DNA of 64,000 nucleotides from contig NZ_JAFCLZ010000035.1 of assembly GCF_018130165.1 (NCBI RefSeq), forward strand, positions 1 through 64,000. The letters are read 5' to 3'. Origin of the DNA: Bradyrhizobium sp. JYMT SZCCT0180 (lineage in GTDB: Bacteria; Pseudomonadota; Alphaproteobacteria; Rhizobiales; Xanthobacteraceae). The translations under genes were made by a program, and so were the position numbers. The notes beneath the pieces are model-generated. The model was not told the DNA's origin and did not search any database. It was given only the letters and a program-made list of their open reading frames with translations. This document shows positions 33,787-43,583 of the stretch, in pieces. Numbering within the stretch: the first letter of the stretch is position 1; each line of letters opens with the position of its first letter.

Positions 33787-34947
33787 CTAGAAGCCCGCGA
33801 CGTCGAGGCCATCGGCAAAACCTTCACCAAGCGCATTGGCCAGTTCACCCCTTGCCGAAACATTGGCGGCCGCCTCGATGCCGTGGATGTTGATCGATTC
33901 CAACACCCGCACCCAGAGATCGCGCATCAGATAGACGCGGATCACGACGTTGAGCGCCAATGCGAACACCAGGTAGCCGATGCCCGCGAGCACCAGCAAC
34001 AGGATGCTCTGAGAAGATTCCTGCGACTTGAAGAACTCGCCAATTCCCTCACCACTTATGCTGGCGACCAGCGCCGTGGCAGCGGCGAGGTAGACCGAGA
34101 AAACCAGACCGAGCACGGCCATCCAGCCGATGACCTTCCAGTACAGGCCGATCAGCCGGCTGCGCGGCAATTCCGATTCCAGCCGCACGCCGCCGATCCT
34201 GATGCCGGACAGCCACCAGCGCCATTCGACCGCCTTGAACGCGCCGTAGATGAAGGGTGCGAACAGCGGCATCAGGAACGCCATCGGTGCGAGCAACCAC
34301 AGCCACCAGCCGCGCTTGAAGAATTCCCAGCCGCTTCCCTCGAACTTCCCCTGCAGATCGCCATAGTATGAATGGCGCATCTTGTAGCGCTCGAGCGCCG
34401 CCGTGCGCCATGGCAGCGCCAGGCCAAGGGTCGCCATCGACAGCAGGCCCCACAGCGACGCCTGCAAGGCATAGATCCAGCCCGAGCCACTCATCCAGAA
34501 CCGCACGCCGCGCCACACCGTGCGCGTCAGGCGATAGCGGCGGGCGCGAAAGATCGCGAACTGTCCGAACAGATAGAAAAATGCGACCAGCGGAATGCTG
34601 GCGAACGCCTTGTAGTGCTCGGCTTCGAGGCCGGCGAGAAAGTAGGCCAGATAAATCGGCACCAGGATCGCCAGCGCAACCAGGAACCCGATCAGCAATT
34701 CCCGGCCCCGGCCGGTATATTCGGCCCCATCGCCGTCGATCTGGGTATTGCTCCAGAGATGGCGGCGGATGTCGGTGGTGAGCCAGAAGCGGTAGAAGCC
34801 CAGCGTCACCAATTCCAGCCCGGCGCCGCGCTTCACCAGTTGAAAGAATTCATCACGTTTGCCGGAAAACCCCACCGGCATCGGGGGCGGTTTCGGCAGC
34901 GGCGGCAGCGATGGCGGCCCGAGCGGGGTCCAACTCATCTCGTTCAC
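33787..34947 (-). CDS. YjgN/DUF898-family membrane protein
   Basis: 386 residues from GTG 34947 (GGAG six bases upstream); ATG 34938 is an alternative. A Pro-rich N-terminus is followed by the DUF898 pattern of repeated FSGKRDEFFQL and KRGAGLELVTLGFYRFWLTT segments and several transmembrane helices (LLIGFLVALAILVPIYLAYF; WGLLSMATLGLAL; WLWLLAPMAFLMPLFAPFIY; LLLVLAGIGYLVFALALNVV). The function of the family is unknown. Pairing with an M48 protease is frequent and suggests an envelope-related complex. Confidence 0.85.
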   Translation of the reverse strand: MNEMSWTPLGPPSLPPLPKPPPMPVGFSGKRDEFFQLVKRGAGLELVTLGFYRFWLTTDIRRHLWSNTQIDGDGAEYTGRGRELLIGFLVALAILVPIYLAYFLAGLEAEHYKAFASIPLVAFFYLFGQFAIFRARRYRLTRTVWRGVRFWMSGSGWIYALQASLWGLLSMATLGLALPWRTAALERYKMRHSYYGDLQGKFEGSGWEFFKRGWWLWLLAPMAFLMPLFAPFIYGAFKAVEWRWWLSGIRIGGVRLESELPRSRLIGLYWKVIGWMAVLGLVFSVYLAAATALVASISGEGIGEFFKSQESSQSILLLVLAGIGYLVFALALNVVIRVYLMRDLWVRVLESINIHGIEAAANVSARGELANALGEGFADGLDVAGF

Positions 34948-35587
34948 GGGTCACTCCAGGGCAGCTTGCAACAAATCGGGTTTACACCAATTTGTCGACT
35001 GGAGTGTGATCCGGTTCACTTAACCCGGCATCTCGAGCGGCCTTCGCCCGGTCACTATGCGCGAGTTCCACCGGTGCCGACAGCGATCTGGCAATGCGCG
35101 GGTACCGGTGCTCCACCCAGACCGCTCCAGCACCCGACGGTCGACAACAATTTGGCGCAGTCCCTAACCGCTGATGTCGGCGAGATCGCGAAGATCAAAG
35201 CGACATCGCCTGGTGATCTCTCCACCGTGAATTGAACTTCGTCATCCATCGCAAATAGCGACGACCACGCGTTCGATCGGCCGACCATCGGCAAAGTTAC
35301 GGAAGATGCAACGCAACTCGATTCAGCATCACGCCGCAGTCGAACATCCGTTGATGCGGCCATTAATCGTTAATCGTAACGTTGCCGTACAGCGATTTGG
35401 TGAATCGTGCATGCATTGAGAATGAATCGAGCGCGCGTTGAGAATAACCAAAAATGCTCGTTGACGAACGACTTGCTTTTCAATGATTGTCGCGCGCGTG
35501 CGCGTGCGGATAAACAAGCACGTCACCGTTAGCGCATGAATTCGTCAGCGCAATGCAAGTTCAATTCAAGATTTTTTTGCGATTCAG
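34948..35587. other. Long intergenic region upstream of the giant surface protein gene
   Basis: 640 bases without a supported gene. GC content falls towards 35.3-35.6 kb (CAAAAATGCTCGTTGACG and a T7 run just before the start codon), which would suit a regulated promoter for the downstream gene. A reverse-strand frame at 35055-35249 is possible but unsupported. In-frame upstream of 35588 a TGA occurs at 35537. Confidence 0.45.
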
Positions 35588-38500
35588 ATGACCACAGTTG
35601 TTCTTTCAATTTCGCCCGCCCTCAGTGCGTCGGTAGTCCCCCTTCAACTCGCCGATTACATCAATCAGGCGAACAACGGCCCGGCGGGCACGAACTACGT
35701 CATCAACTTTCCGGACAATCCCTATTCAAGCACCTACTCGCTTTCGCAGGATCTGCCGGCCATCGCATTGCCGGCCGGCTCGACGCTGACCATCAACGGC
35801 TTTTCCGACATCCCCGCGCGTTGGGGAAACGGCGTCAACTCAACGCTCGATGGCGGTGGCCTGTATCGCGGCTTCTTCGTGATCTCGGGAACGGTCACGA
35901 TCGAGAATCTGAATCTGAACAACATGGTCGCCAAGGGCGGCGACGGCGGTGATGGCGGCAGTGGCGGCGGCGGTGGCGCGGGCCTTGGCGGCGCGCTGTT
36001 CGTCACCGGCACCGGCAATACCGGCTACAACAGCAGCGGCGGGCAATTCTCGGTCTCGCAAGGCGCCAACGTCACGATCGAGAACGTCAACTTCAACAAC
36101 AACAGCGCCAAGGGCGGCAATGGCGGCGCAGCCATCGGCAACACCAATGGCGGTGGCGGCGGCGGCGGCATGGGCGGCGACGGCGGTGACGGCACCGCCA
36201 ACGGCTCCGGCGGTGGCGGCGGCATCGGCGGCCCGGTCACACCCGGCTTTGACGGCAGCGCGCAAGGCGGCTCCGGCACCAACAATTCCGGCATTACCGA
36301 CGGCATCGCCTTGACGCTGCCCGGTGGGGGCACGGGCCTAAGCGGCTTCGGCACTTACGGCGCTGGCGATCACGGCGGTGGCGGTGCCGGTGGCGGCTTC
36401 GCCGGCGGCGGTGGCGGCATCGGCGGCTATCGCGGCACCTCAAGCGGCTCGAACTTCGGCGGACTGGGCGGCTTCGGCGGCGGCGGCGGCGGCAGTTCGA
36501 ACCTGGGCGGCCAGGGCGGCTTCGGCGGTGGTGGCGGCGGTGGCACCTACGGCTACGGCAATGGCGGCTTCGGTGGCGGCGGCGCCGGCAACAGCAGCGG
36601 CGGCTGGGGTGCCGGCAACGGCGCAGCGTATAATGTCAATACGAGCCAGAACGGCGGCGGTGGCGGCGGTCTCGGTGCGGGCGGCGACGTTTTTGTCCAG
36701 GCCGGCGGCGTCCTGATCGTCAAGGGCGGCTCGCAGTCGGGCGCCACGTCTTCCGGCGGCACCGGCGCGACGGGCGCCGGCAACGGAGGTGACGGCGGGA
36801 ACAGCGGCATCTTCCTGCAGGGTTCGACGATGTACGTCAATCCGACCTACGACGTCCCCGTCGGTTTCCACAGCAACACGATCACGACGACGACGATCAG
36901 CGACAAGATCGCCGATGGCGCCGGCGCCGGAAAGCTGATGGTCGTCGGCAGCGGCACGCTGATCCTCAACAACAACAACACCTATACGGGCGGCACCACC
37001 ATCCAGGGCACCACGCTGGAGCTCGCGAAATTCCAGGCCGCAGGAACCGGCGCGATCACCTTCTCCGCGGGGTTCGCCGACGTCTTGCGAATTGACCTCG
37101 CTGCCTTCGGGACCCTGTCCGGATCGACCTACACGTTCAACAACGAGATCGACGGCTTCGCCTCCGGCGACACCATCAACCTCGCGGGCGTGGCGTTCGA
37201 CAGCAACTGGACCTTCACCGTCGGCAGCGGTCACGCGGTCAGCTTCGTTGAAAACGGCATCACCTACGTCCTGCAATTCGACCCGGCGAAGAGCTTCAAC
37301 ACCTTCCTGTTGCAGAGCGACGGCAATGGCGGCACCAATATCGTGCGCGCCGGTCCGAGCGCCTCAGCCGATACCGCCGCCGTCGTCATAGGCGCAACGG
37401 CCTCGCAAGCCAACGCGAATGCCGGCGTCCTCGCCAACGATGTCGAGCTCGCCTATTCCTACGCGCTGACAGTCAGCGGGATCAGCAACGCCTCTCAGGG
37501 CGCGGGCACCGTCGGCCAGGCGCTTGCCGGGCTCTACGGCGCGCTGACGCTGAACGCTGACGGTACCTACAGCTACGCGGCAAACAACACGGCCGCGATC
37601 AACGCCGCGCCTGCCGGTCGTTTGACCGACGTCTTCACCTACACCGCGAGCGACGGCCACGGAAATATCGACTCGGGAACGCTGACGGTAGCAGTCGATC
37701 GCAATCCGGTCGCCGGCAACGACAGCGGTACGACGCAATCAGCATTGTATTCCGTCGACGCCGCACACGGCGTGCTGTTGAACGACACCGATCCCGACGG
37801 CGACGCGGTGACGGTCGGCTCCGTCAACGGCAGCGCCGCGGGCGTCGGACAGTCGATCGCCGGCACCTACGGCCACCTTACCCTCAATGCCAACGGCAGC
37901 TACAGCTATGTTGCCGACAATGCCGCAGCGCTCGCTGCGCAGCCGGCAGGCGCCGCGCTTCAGGACGTATTCACCTATACCGCGAAGGACGGGCTCGGCG
38001 GCAACAGCGCCAGCGCCAGTCTCACCATCAACGTGTCGCGGTTGTCGACCATCAACCTGACGCAGACGCAGGTCCCGTTCTACGGGTCGCCGACCACGCT
38101 GGATTCGCATGCGACGATCAGTAATCCCGATCTGGTCAGATTCAGCAGCGCCACGATCGAATCCAACCAAACCAGTATGAACATTGGGCAGCAGGTCAAC
38201 GGCTACGTTGGCGCCCATTTCCTGCTCAACGGGGTGCCGATTCCGGACATTACCCCGCAATGGCTCAACAGCCACATGACCGGCGACAATATCGGTCAAC
38301 AGGCCCCGCTCTCGGTCACCATCGGCAGCGACACCTTCACGGTCGCCTGGCAGTATAATTTCTACGATATCTGGCCCTATAGCGGCACATACCTCTACTA
38401 CGGCGCCTACAGCACCAGCGTCATCATCACGGGCAACGGTACTGCCGCGGAATATCAGCAAATCCTCGATCAGATACAGATCGACCGCGGAGGTTACCAG

Positions 38501-41500
38501 GTCACCTGGACGTTGACCGACGTCAACGGCAACGCCTCAGCGCCGGTCACGCAATCGATCAACAATTCGACGCCGATCACCGCGCATGCCGATACCAATT
38601 CGGTTGTAGCGGGCGCGACCGTCACCACGACGGCGGCGACCGGCGTTCTCGCCAACGAGAACAATCCCAATCACCGCGCCCTCAGCGTCAACGGCGTCAG
38701 CGATGTCTCGCACGGCACGGGGACGGTCGGCTCGGCCCTCGCCGGTCTCTATGGCCAGCTGACGCTCAATGCCGACGGCAGCTACAGCTATGTCGCCGAC
38801 AACAGCGCCGCGATCAATGGCGCGGCCACCGGCTCCCTGCTGCAGGACGTCTTCACCTATTCCGAGATCGACACCGGCGGCGCGGCCGCCAGCACCACGC
38901 TGACCATCAATGTCGTGCGTGCACCGACGGCCGTGGCCGACACCGCCGTCGCTGCCGCCAACGCGACCGTGTCCGCGACAGCAGCAAGCGGTGTATTGCA
39001 TAACGACACTGATCCGAACGGCCTTTCGCTGAGCGTCAGCGCGGTGAGCAGCCTCGTCAGCGGCGCCGGCACGGTCGGCGCGGTGCTTGTCGGCTCCTAC
39101 GGCCATCTCACGCTCAATGCCGACGGCAGCTACAGCTATGCGGCCGACGTGATCTCGGCGATCAATGCCGCCGCGACCGGTAACCATTTGCTCGAAGTTT
39201 TCAACTATGTCGGGACGGATAGCGCCGGCGGCAGCGCCAGCGGCAGTCTGCAGTTCACGCTGAACCGCCAGCCGGTCGCGACCATCAGCGCCCCGAATTA
39301 CCATGCCAGTACGCAAGGCCCGCTGATGCTGCAGGGCAGCGGGCTTTCAGTCAACGACCCTGATGGTAACACCGGAATCGAGACCGTCACGCTGTCGGTC
39401 GGTGAAGGCAACATCGTCATCTCTGCCGGCAACAGCGGCATTACCTCGATCACCGGCAACAATACCGGCACCGTGACATTCTCCGGCACAGTCGCCCAGC
39501 TCAACGCCCTGCTCACCGGCACCAGCACCGGCACCATTGCCTACAGCGACAACGCCGCGCATCCGGTGGCGTCGACGCAGCTGACGCTGTCGATTAACAA
39601 TGGCAGCGCCGGCGGCAACCTGACCGGTTCGGCCTCGACCAGCATCCTGATCGCGCCGACGGTGGATTCGATCACCGCCACGACGGCGGGCAATCTGGTC
39701 AACCTCAACGCCGGCCAGGTCGTCACCCTGACAGTGCACTTCACCGACGCCGTCGACGTCACGGGCATACCGGTACTGACGCTCAATGACGGCCAGGTCG
39801 CCAGCTATTCCGGCGGCACCGGCACCAACACCCTGACCTTCAGCTATACGGTCGCAGCCGGCGACAATACGCCTGATCTCAAGGTGCTCGGGATCGACCT
39901 CAACGGCGGCAGCATTGCCAACACCAGCGGCAATGCCGCCACGCTGACCGGCGCGACCGCCGATCTGCATCTGAACATCGACACGACAGCAGCGACGGTG
40001 TCGTCGATGGTGACGTCAGGCAGCGGAATTACGGCGGGTAGCGGCGACCTGAACGCAGGTCACACCGTCACAATCACGGTGAACATCAGCGAGAACGTCA
40101 CGGTCGATACCACCGGTGGCACACCGACGCTGACGCTGAATTCCGGCGGCACGGCCATTTATGTTTCGGGATCCGGCACCTCGGCGCTGGTGTTCCAATA
40201 CGTCGTCGCGGCCGGCGACAACGCCGCCGACCTCGCCATCACCGGGGTCCATCTCAACGGCGCTATCGTGCGCGACGTCGCATCCAACGATGCCGACCTG
40301 ACCGCCGCGGTCGCCAACCCCGCCGGCACGCTGCAAATCGACACCACGCCGCCAGCGCCGGCGCCAACGCTTGCGCTGACCCATGACACCAATATTGCCG
40401 GCGATAACATCACCAGCGATCCGTCGATCACCTATTCGGCTCCGGCCCCCGGCAACACGCTGTCCTATTCGACCGACGGAACCCACTTCACGGTCACGGC
40501 GCCCACTTTCGCCACCAACGGCTCGGCGGACGGACCCCACACGGTCTATGTCAGGGAGACCGACCCGGCCGGCAATTTCACGACCGCCAGCCTGACCTTC
40601 ACGCTGGATACGGGCGCCCCGACAGCGGCGCCGTCGCTCGCATTGACCCATGACACCGGTGTGGCCGGAGACTTGCTGACCAACGATCCGTCGATCACCT
40701 ATTCGGCGCCGGCAGCCGGCAACACCCTGCTCTATTCGACCGACGGCACCACCTACACCGCCACTGCACCGATTTTTGCTACCGACGGTTCTGCGGACGG
40801 TGTCCATACGGTCTATGTCGAAGAGCAAGACATCGCCGGCAATGTCAGCGCGTCGTCAAGCCTGACCTTCCGTCTCGACACGCGCCTGCCTGTTGCGCCG
40901 ACCGTCACACTCACCACCGATACCGGCGCGTCCAGCAGCGACCGGATCAGCAGCATCGGAACGCTGGTGCTCGGCGGCATCGAAATCGGCGCCGCTGTCG
41001 AATATTCAGTCGATCATGGCGCGCACTGGACGAGTTCGTTCACCGCCGTCGAAGGCGCAAACTCGGTCGATATCCGGCAGACCGACGTCGCTGGCAATTT
41101 GTCGGAGGTAACCACCTTCGACTTCACACTCGACACGCTGGTATCGGCGCCATCGGTTGCCCTCGCGTTCGACACCGGCATCTCCAACACCGACAAGATC
41201 ACCAACAACGGAACGCTGGCCTTCACCGGCTCTGAGCCAGGCGCACTCATCGAATATTCCGCTGATGGCACCACGCTTTGGACCACGGCCGCTCTGGCGC
41301 TGGTGCAAGGCTCCAACACGATGTTTGTGCGCGAGACCGATGTCGCCGGCAACGTCTCTTCGGCGACGTCGTTCAATTTCACCTTCGACAATCTGGCACC
41401 GGCGACACCTACCCTGGCGCTGGCGCACGACACCGGAGTATCTGGCACCGATCGAATCACGAGCGATGCAGCCATCGTCTATTCTACGCCGGCGTCAGGC

Positions 41501-42052
41501 AACACTTTCCAGTTCAAGCTCGATGGCGGCGCATTCTCGGCGACGGCGCCGGTCTTCGCGACCGATCATTCATCAGACGGCTTTCATACCGTGACCGTTC
41601 GGGAAACCGACGTGGCCGGCAATTCCTCCACGGCCAGCCTCAGCTTCACGCTCGACACCACTGCTCCGGTGCTGTCTCACGTCAGCGCGCCGACGGGATA
41701 TGCGGCTTTGGGATCCCTGATCGGCTTTGTGTTTAATTTCGACGAGGCGGTAAAGGTGAGCAGCGGCACGCCGACGCTCGCTCTAAGCAATGGCGGCACG
41801 GCCGTCTACAACCCGGCGGCCACCGCAGCCCTGCATGACGCAACCAAACTGGCGTTCGATTATCTGGTCGGCCCCAACGATTTCGGGACGCCTTCGCTGG
41901 CGATCCTCGGCCTGGATTCGCATGGCGCAGCCATCACGAACTATGCCGGCGCCGCCGCTGATGTCAGCCACGTCGGCGGAACGGCCGTCAACGTGTTGGT
42001 GCTCCAGCCGTGGGCCCCGCCTCAGTCTGTCGGCGACTATCACCTGATCTGA
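35588..42052 (+). CDS. Giant VCBS/Ig-like repeat surface protein (probable adhesin)
   Basis: 2154 residues. About residues 1-115 are a beta-helix-like head; 116-405 are extremely Gly-rich with short beta strands between; 455-480 hold an autotransporter-associated repeat (GSGTLILNNNNTYTGGTTIQ). VCBS repeats lie near 611-700, 724-815, 1018-1108 and 1133-1225, each with LTLNADGSYSY-type cores. Two SwmB-like domains (about 1358-1585) follow, then five bacterial Ig-like domains with TLDT linkers, and a last SwmB-like domain. The end SVGDYHLI (Asp followed by hydrophobics) suits type I secretion, and no Sec signal is clear. No secretion genes are nearby. The ribosome-binding site before ATG 35588 is weak. 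A role in attachment or biofilm is inferred. Confidence 0.85.
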   Translation: MTTVVLSISPALSASVVPLQLADYINQANNGPAGTNYVINFPDNPYSSTYSLSQDLPAIALPAGSTLTINGFSDIPARWGNGVNSTLDGGGLYRGFFVISGTVTIENLNLNNMVAKGGDGGDGGSGGGGGAGLGGALFVTGTGNTGYNSSGGQFSVSQGANVTIENVNFNNNSAKGGNGGAAIGNTNGGGGGGGMGGDGGDGTANGSGGGGGIGGPVTPGFDGSAQGGSGTNNSGITDGIALTLPGGGTGLSGFGTYGAGDHGGGGAGGGFAGGGGGIGGYRGTSSGSNFGGLGGFGGGGGGSSNLGGQGGFGGGGGGGTYGYGNGGFGGGGAGNSSGGWGAGNGAAYNVNTSQNGGGGGGLGAGGDVFVQAGGVLIVKGGSQSGATSSGGTGATGAGNGGDGGNSGIFLQGSTMYVNPTYDVPVGFHSNTITTTTISDKIADGAGAGKLMVVGSGTLILNNNNTYTGGTTIQGTTLELAKFQAAGTGAITFSAGFADVLRIDLAAFGTLSGSTYTFNNEIDGFASGDTINLAGVAFDSNWTFTVGSGHAVSFVENGITYVLQFDPAKSFNTFLLQSDGNGGTNIVRAGPSASADTAAVVIGATASQANANAGVLANDVELAYSYALTVSGISNASQGAGTVGQALAGLYGALTLNADGTYSYAANNTAAINAAPAGRLTDVFTYTASDGHGNIDSGTLTVAVDRNPVAGNDSGTTQSALYSVDAAHGVLLNDTDPDGDAVTVGSVNGSAAGVGQSIAGTYGHLTLNANGSYSYVADNAAALAAQPAGAALQDVFTYTAKDGLGGNSASASLTINVSRLSTINLTQTQVPFYGSPTTLDSHATISNPDLVRFSSATIESNQTSMNIGQQVNGYVGAHFLLNGVPIPDITPQWLNSHMTGDNIGQQAPLSVTIGSDTFTVAWQYNFYDIWPYSGTYLYYGAYSTSVIITGNGTAAEYQQILDQIQIDRGGYQVTWTLTDVNGNASAPVTQSINNSTPITAHADTNSVVAGATVTTTAATGVLANENNPNHRALSVNGVSDVSHGTGTVGSALAGLYGQLTLNADGSYSYVADNSAAINGAATGSLLQDVFTYSEIDTGGAAASTTLTINVVRAPTAVADTAVAAANATVSATAASGVLHNDTDPNGLSLSVSAVSSLVSGAGTVGAVLVGSYGHLTLNADGSYSYAADVISAINAAATGNHLLEVFNYVGTDSAGGSASGSLQFTLNRQPVATISAPNYHASTQGPLMLQGSGLSVNDPDGNTGIETVTLSVGEGNIVISAGNSGITSITGNNTGTVTFSGTVAQLNALLTGTSTGTIAYSDNAAHPVASTQLTLSINNGSAGGNLTGSASTSILIAPTVDSITATTAGNLVNLNAGQVVTLTVHFTDAVDVTGIPVLTLNDGQVASYSGGTGTNTLTFSYTVAAGDNTPDLKVLGIDLNGGSIANTSGNAATLTGATADLHLNIDTTAATVSSMVTSGSGITAGSGDLNAGHTVTITVNISENVTVDTTGGTPTLTLNSGGTAIYVSGSGTSALVFQYVVAAGDNAADLAITGVHLNGAIVRDVASNDADLTAAVANPAGTLQIDTTPPAPAPTLALTHDTNIAGDNITSDPSITYSAPAPGNTLSYSTDGTHFTVTAPTFATNGSADGPHTVYVRETDPAGNFTTASLTFTLDTGAPTAAPSLALTHDTGVAGDLLTNDPSITYSAPAAGNTLLYSTDGTTYTATAPIFATDGSADGVHTVYVEEQDIAGNVSASSSLTFRLDTRLPVAPTVTLTTDTGASSSDRISSIGTLVLGGIEIGAAVEYSVDHGAHWTSSFTAVEGANSVDIRQTDVAGNLSEVTTFDFTLDTLVSAPSVALAFDTGISNTDKITNNGTLAFTGSEPGALIEYSADGTTLWTTAALALVQGSNTMFVRETDVAGNVSSATSFNFTFDNLAPATPTLALAHDTGVSGTDRITSDAAIVYSTPASGNTFQFKLDGGAFSATAPVFATDHSSDGFHTVTVRETDVAGNSSTASLSFTLDTTAPVLSHVSAPTGYAALGSLIGFVFNFDEAVKVSSGTPTLALSNGGTAVYNPAATAALHDATKLAFDYLVGPNDFGTPSLAILGLDSHGAAITNYAGAAADVSHVGGTAVNVLVLQPWAPPQSVGDYHLI

Positions 42053-42090
42053 GCCCGTTCTCCCAGGGAATGCTACCGGCTGCCTGGAGA

Positions 42091-42165
42091 TTGAATCAGA
42101 ACAGGGCTCTGGCCTTTTGGTTTGACGCGCGTGAACCGGTATCCACTTCGCTCGAAAGCGCTGTA
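42091..42165. repeat. Dispersed intergenic repeat, copy 3 of 3
   Basis: GAATCAGAACAGGGCTCTGG, then TTTGACGCGCGTGAACCGG and TCCACTTCGCTCGAAAGCGC match the other two copies but lack about 11 bases of the central TTTTCTTTACG block and the complete leading stem. It lies between the convergent giant gene and the isovaleryl-CoA dehydrogenase gene. Confidence 0.7.
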
Positions 42166-42177
42166 GCGGCAGCCTGA

Positions 42178-43350
42178 TCACGCCGACTTGTCGAACAGCT
42201 CCCGCCCGATCAGCATGCGCCGGATTTCGCTGGTTCCAGCGCCGATCTCGTAGAGCTTGGCGTCGCGCAACAGCCTGCCGGTCGGATAGTCGTTGATGTA
42301 GCCATTGCCGCCGAGCAGCTGGATGGCGTCGAGCGCGCATTGCGTCGCCTTCTCGGCGGCATAGAGGATGGCGCCGGCGGCGTCCTCGCGCGTGGTCTCG
42401 CCGCGGTCGCAGGCTTTCGCCACCGCGTATACATAGGCGCGCGAGGCGTTCATCGTGGTGTACATGTCGGCGATCTTGCCCTGCACCAGCTGGAAGGTGC
42501 CGATCGGCTGGCCGAACTGCTTGCGCTCATGCACGTAAGGCAGCACCACGTCCATGCAGGCCTGCATGATACCGATGGGGCCCGCGGCCAGCACCGCGCG
42601 TTCATAATCGAGGCCCGACATCAGGACGTTGACGCCGCGGCCGACTTCGCTGAGCACGTTCTCTTCCGGCACTTCGCAATTGTCGAACACCAGTTCGCAG
42701 GTGTCGGAGCCGCGCATGCCGAGCTTGTCGAGCTTTTGCGCGGTGGAAAATCCCTTCATGCCCTTCTCGATGATGAACGCAGTGATGCCGCGCGGGCCGG
42801 CATTGGCGTCGGTTCGGGCATAGACCACCAGCGTGTCGGCGACCGGGCCGTTGGTGATCCACATCTTGCTGCCGGTCAGCACGAAGCGGTCGCCCTTCTT
42901 GTCCGCGCGCGTCTTCATCGACACCACGTCGGAGCCGGAATCCGGCTCCGACATCGCCAATGATCCGACATGTTCGCCCGAGATCAGCTTCGGCAGATAT
43001 TTGCGCTTCTGCGCGTCGTTGCCGTTGCGGCGGATCTGGTTGACGCAGAGGTTGGAATGCGCGCCGTAAGAAAGACCGACCGCGGCTGACGCACGCGACA
43101 TTTCCTCGACCGCAATACAGTGCTCGAGATAGCCGAGCCCGGTACCGCCATATTCCTCCTCGACGGTAATGCCGTGCAGGCCGAGCGCGCCGATCTTGGG
43201 CCAGAGATCCCTTGGAAACTGGTTGCTCTTGTCGATTTCGGCCGCGCGCGGCGCGATCTCCTTGCTCGAAAAGGCAAACACGGTCTCGCGAATGGCATCC
43301 GCGGTTTCACCGAGATCGAAATTGAACATCCGGTACGCATTGGGAATCAT
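42178..43350 (-). CDS. ivd: Isovaleryl-CoA dehydrogenase
   Basis: 390 residues with GGAGG upstream of the ATG at 43348-43350. Acyl-CoA dehydrogenase signatures are present: SLAMSEPDSGSDVVSMKTRA (FAD/substrate loop), KMWITNGPVADTLVVYAR, and the C-terminal QLLGGNGYINDYPTGRLLRD with YEIGAGTSEIRRMLIGRELF. The catalytic Glu position (GLDYERAVLAAGPIGIMQAC) is that of isovaleryl-CoA dehydrogenases rather than short-chain enzymes. It converts isovaleryl-CoA to 3-methylcrotonyl-CoA in leucine degradation. The partner carboxylase genes are not in the window, so the gene is separated from the usual liu operon. Confidence 0.87.
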   Translation of the reverse strand: MIPNAYRMFNFDLGETADAIRETVFAFSSKEIAPRAAEIDKSNQFPRDLWPKIGALGLHGITVEEEYGGTGLGYLEHCIAVEEMSRASAAVGLSYGAHSNLCVNQIRRNGNDAQKRKYLPKLISGEHVGSLAMSEPDSGSDVVSMKTRADKKGDRFVLTGSKMWITNGPVADTLVVYARTDANAGPRGITAFIIEKGMKGFSTAQKLDKLGMRGSDTCELVFDNCEVPEENVLSEVGRGVNVLMSGLDYERAVLAAGPIGIMQACMDVVLPYVHERKQFGQPIGTFQLVQGKIADMYTTMNASRAYVYAVAKACDRGETTREDAAGAILYAAEKATQCALDAIQLLGGNGYINDYPTGRLLRDAKLYEIGAGTSEIRRMLIGRELFDKSA

Positions 43351-43583
43351 GGTCAGGCGACCTCCGGCGAAATATCGTTGTTGGGATAAGCCTTAACCCC
43401 TGCAGGCGCGCTTGTCACGAGGAATGATACGGCTCCGTATCGGCCCCGGCCGGGTGTAAAGTTCAATGCGGCCGAAGCAACAAAACTGTCCCTTGCCCCG
43501 GCACGTACGAACGGCTGTAATCACCCCAAAATACCGCCACCGGGCGAATCCCGGCGCGCGGAAAACAATCAGGGAGCCGCTCC

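Noticed and set aside
35930..36800. CRISPR-like or tandem non-coding repeat
   Set aside because: The repetition is of GGC codons in an open reading frame, with no constant repeat/spacer length.
36440..37276. Reverse-strand open frames inside the giant surface protein gene (also 37739-38461, 38537-39316, 40016-40828)
   Set aside because: They are mirror frames of repetitive Gly/Asn/Thr-rich coding sequence with Val/Ala/Arg bias and no ribosome-binding sites.
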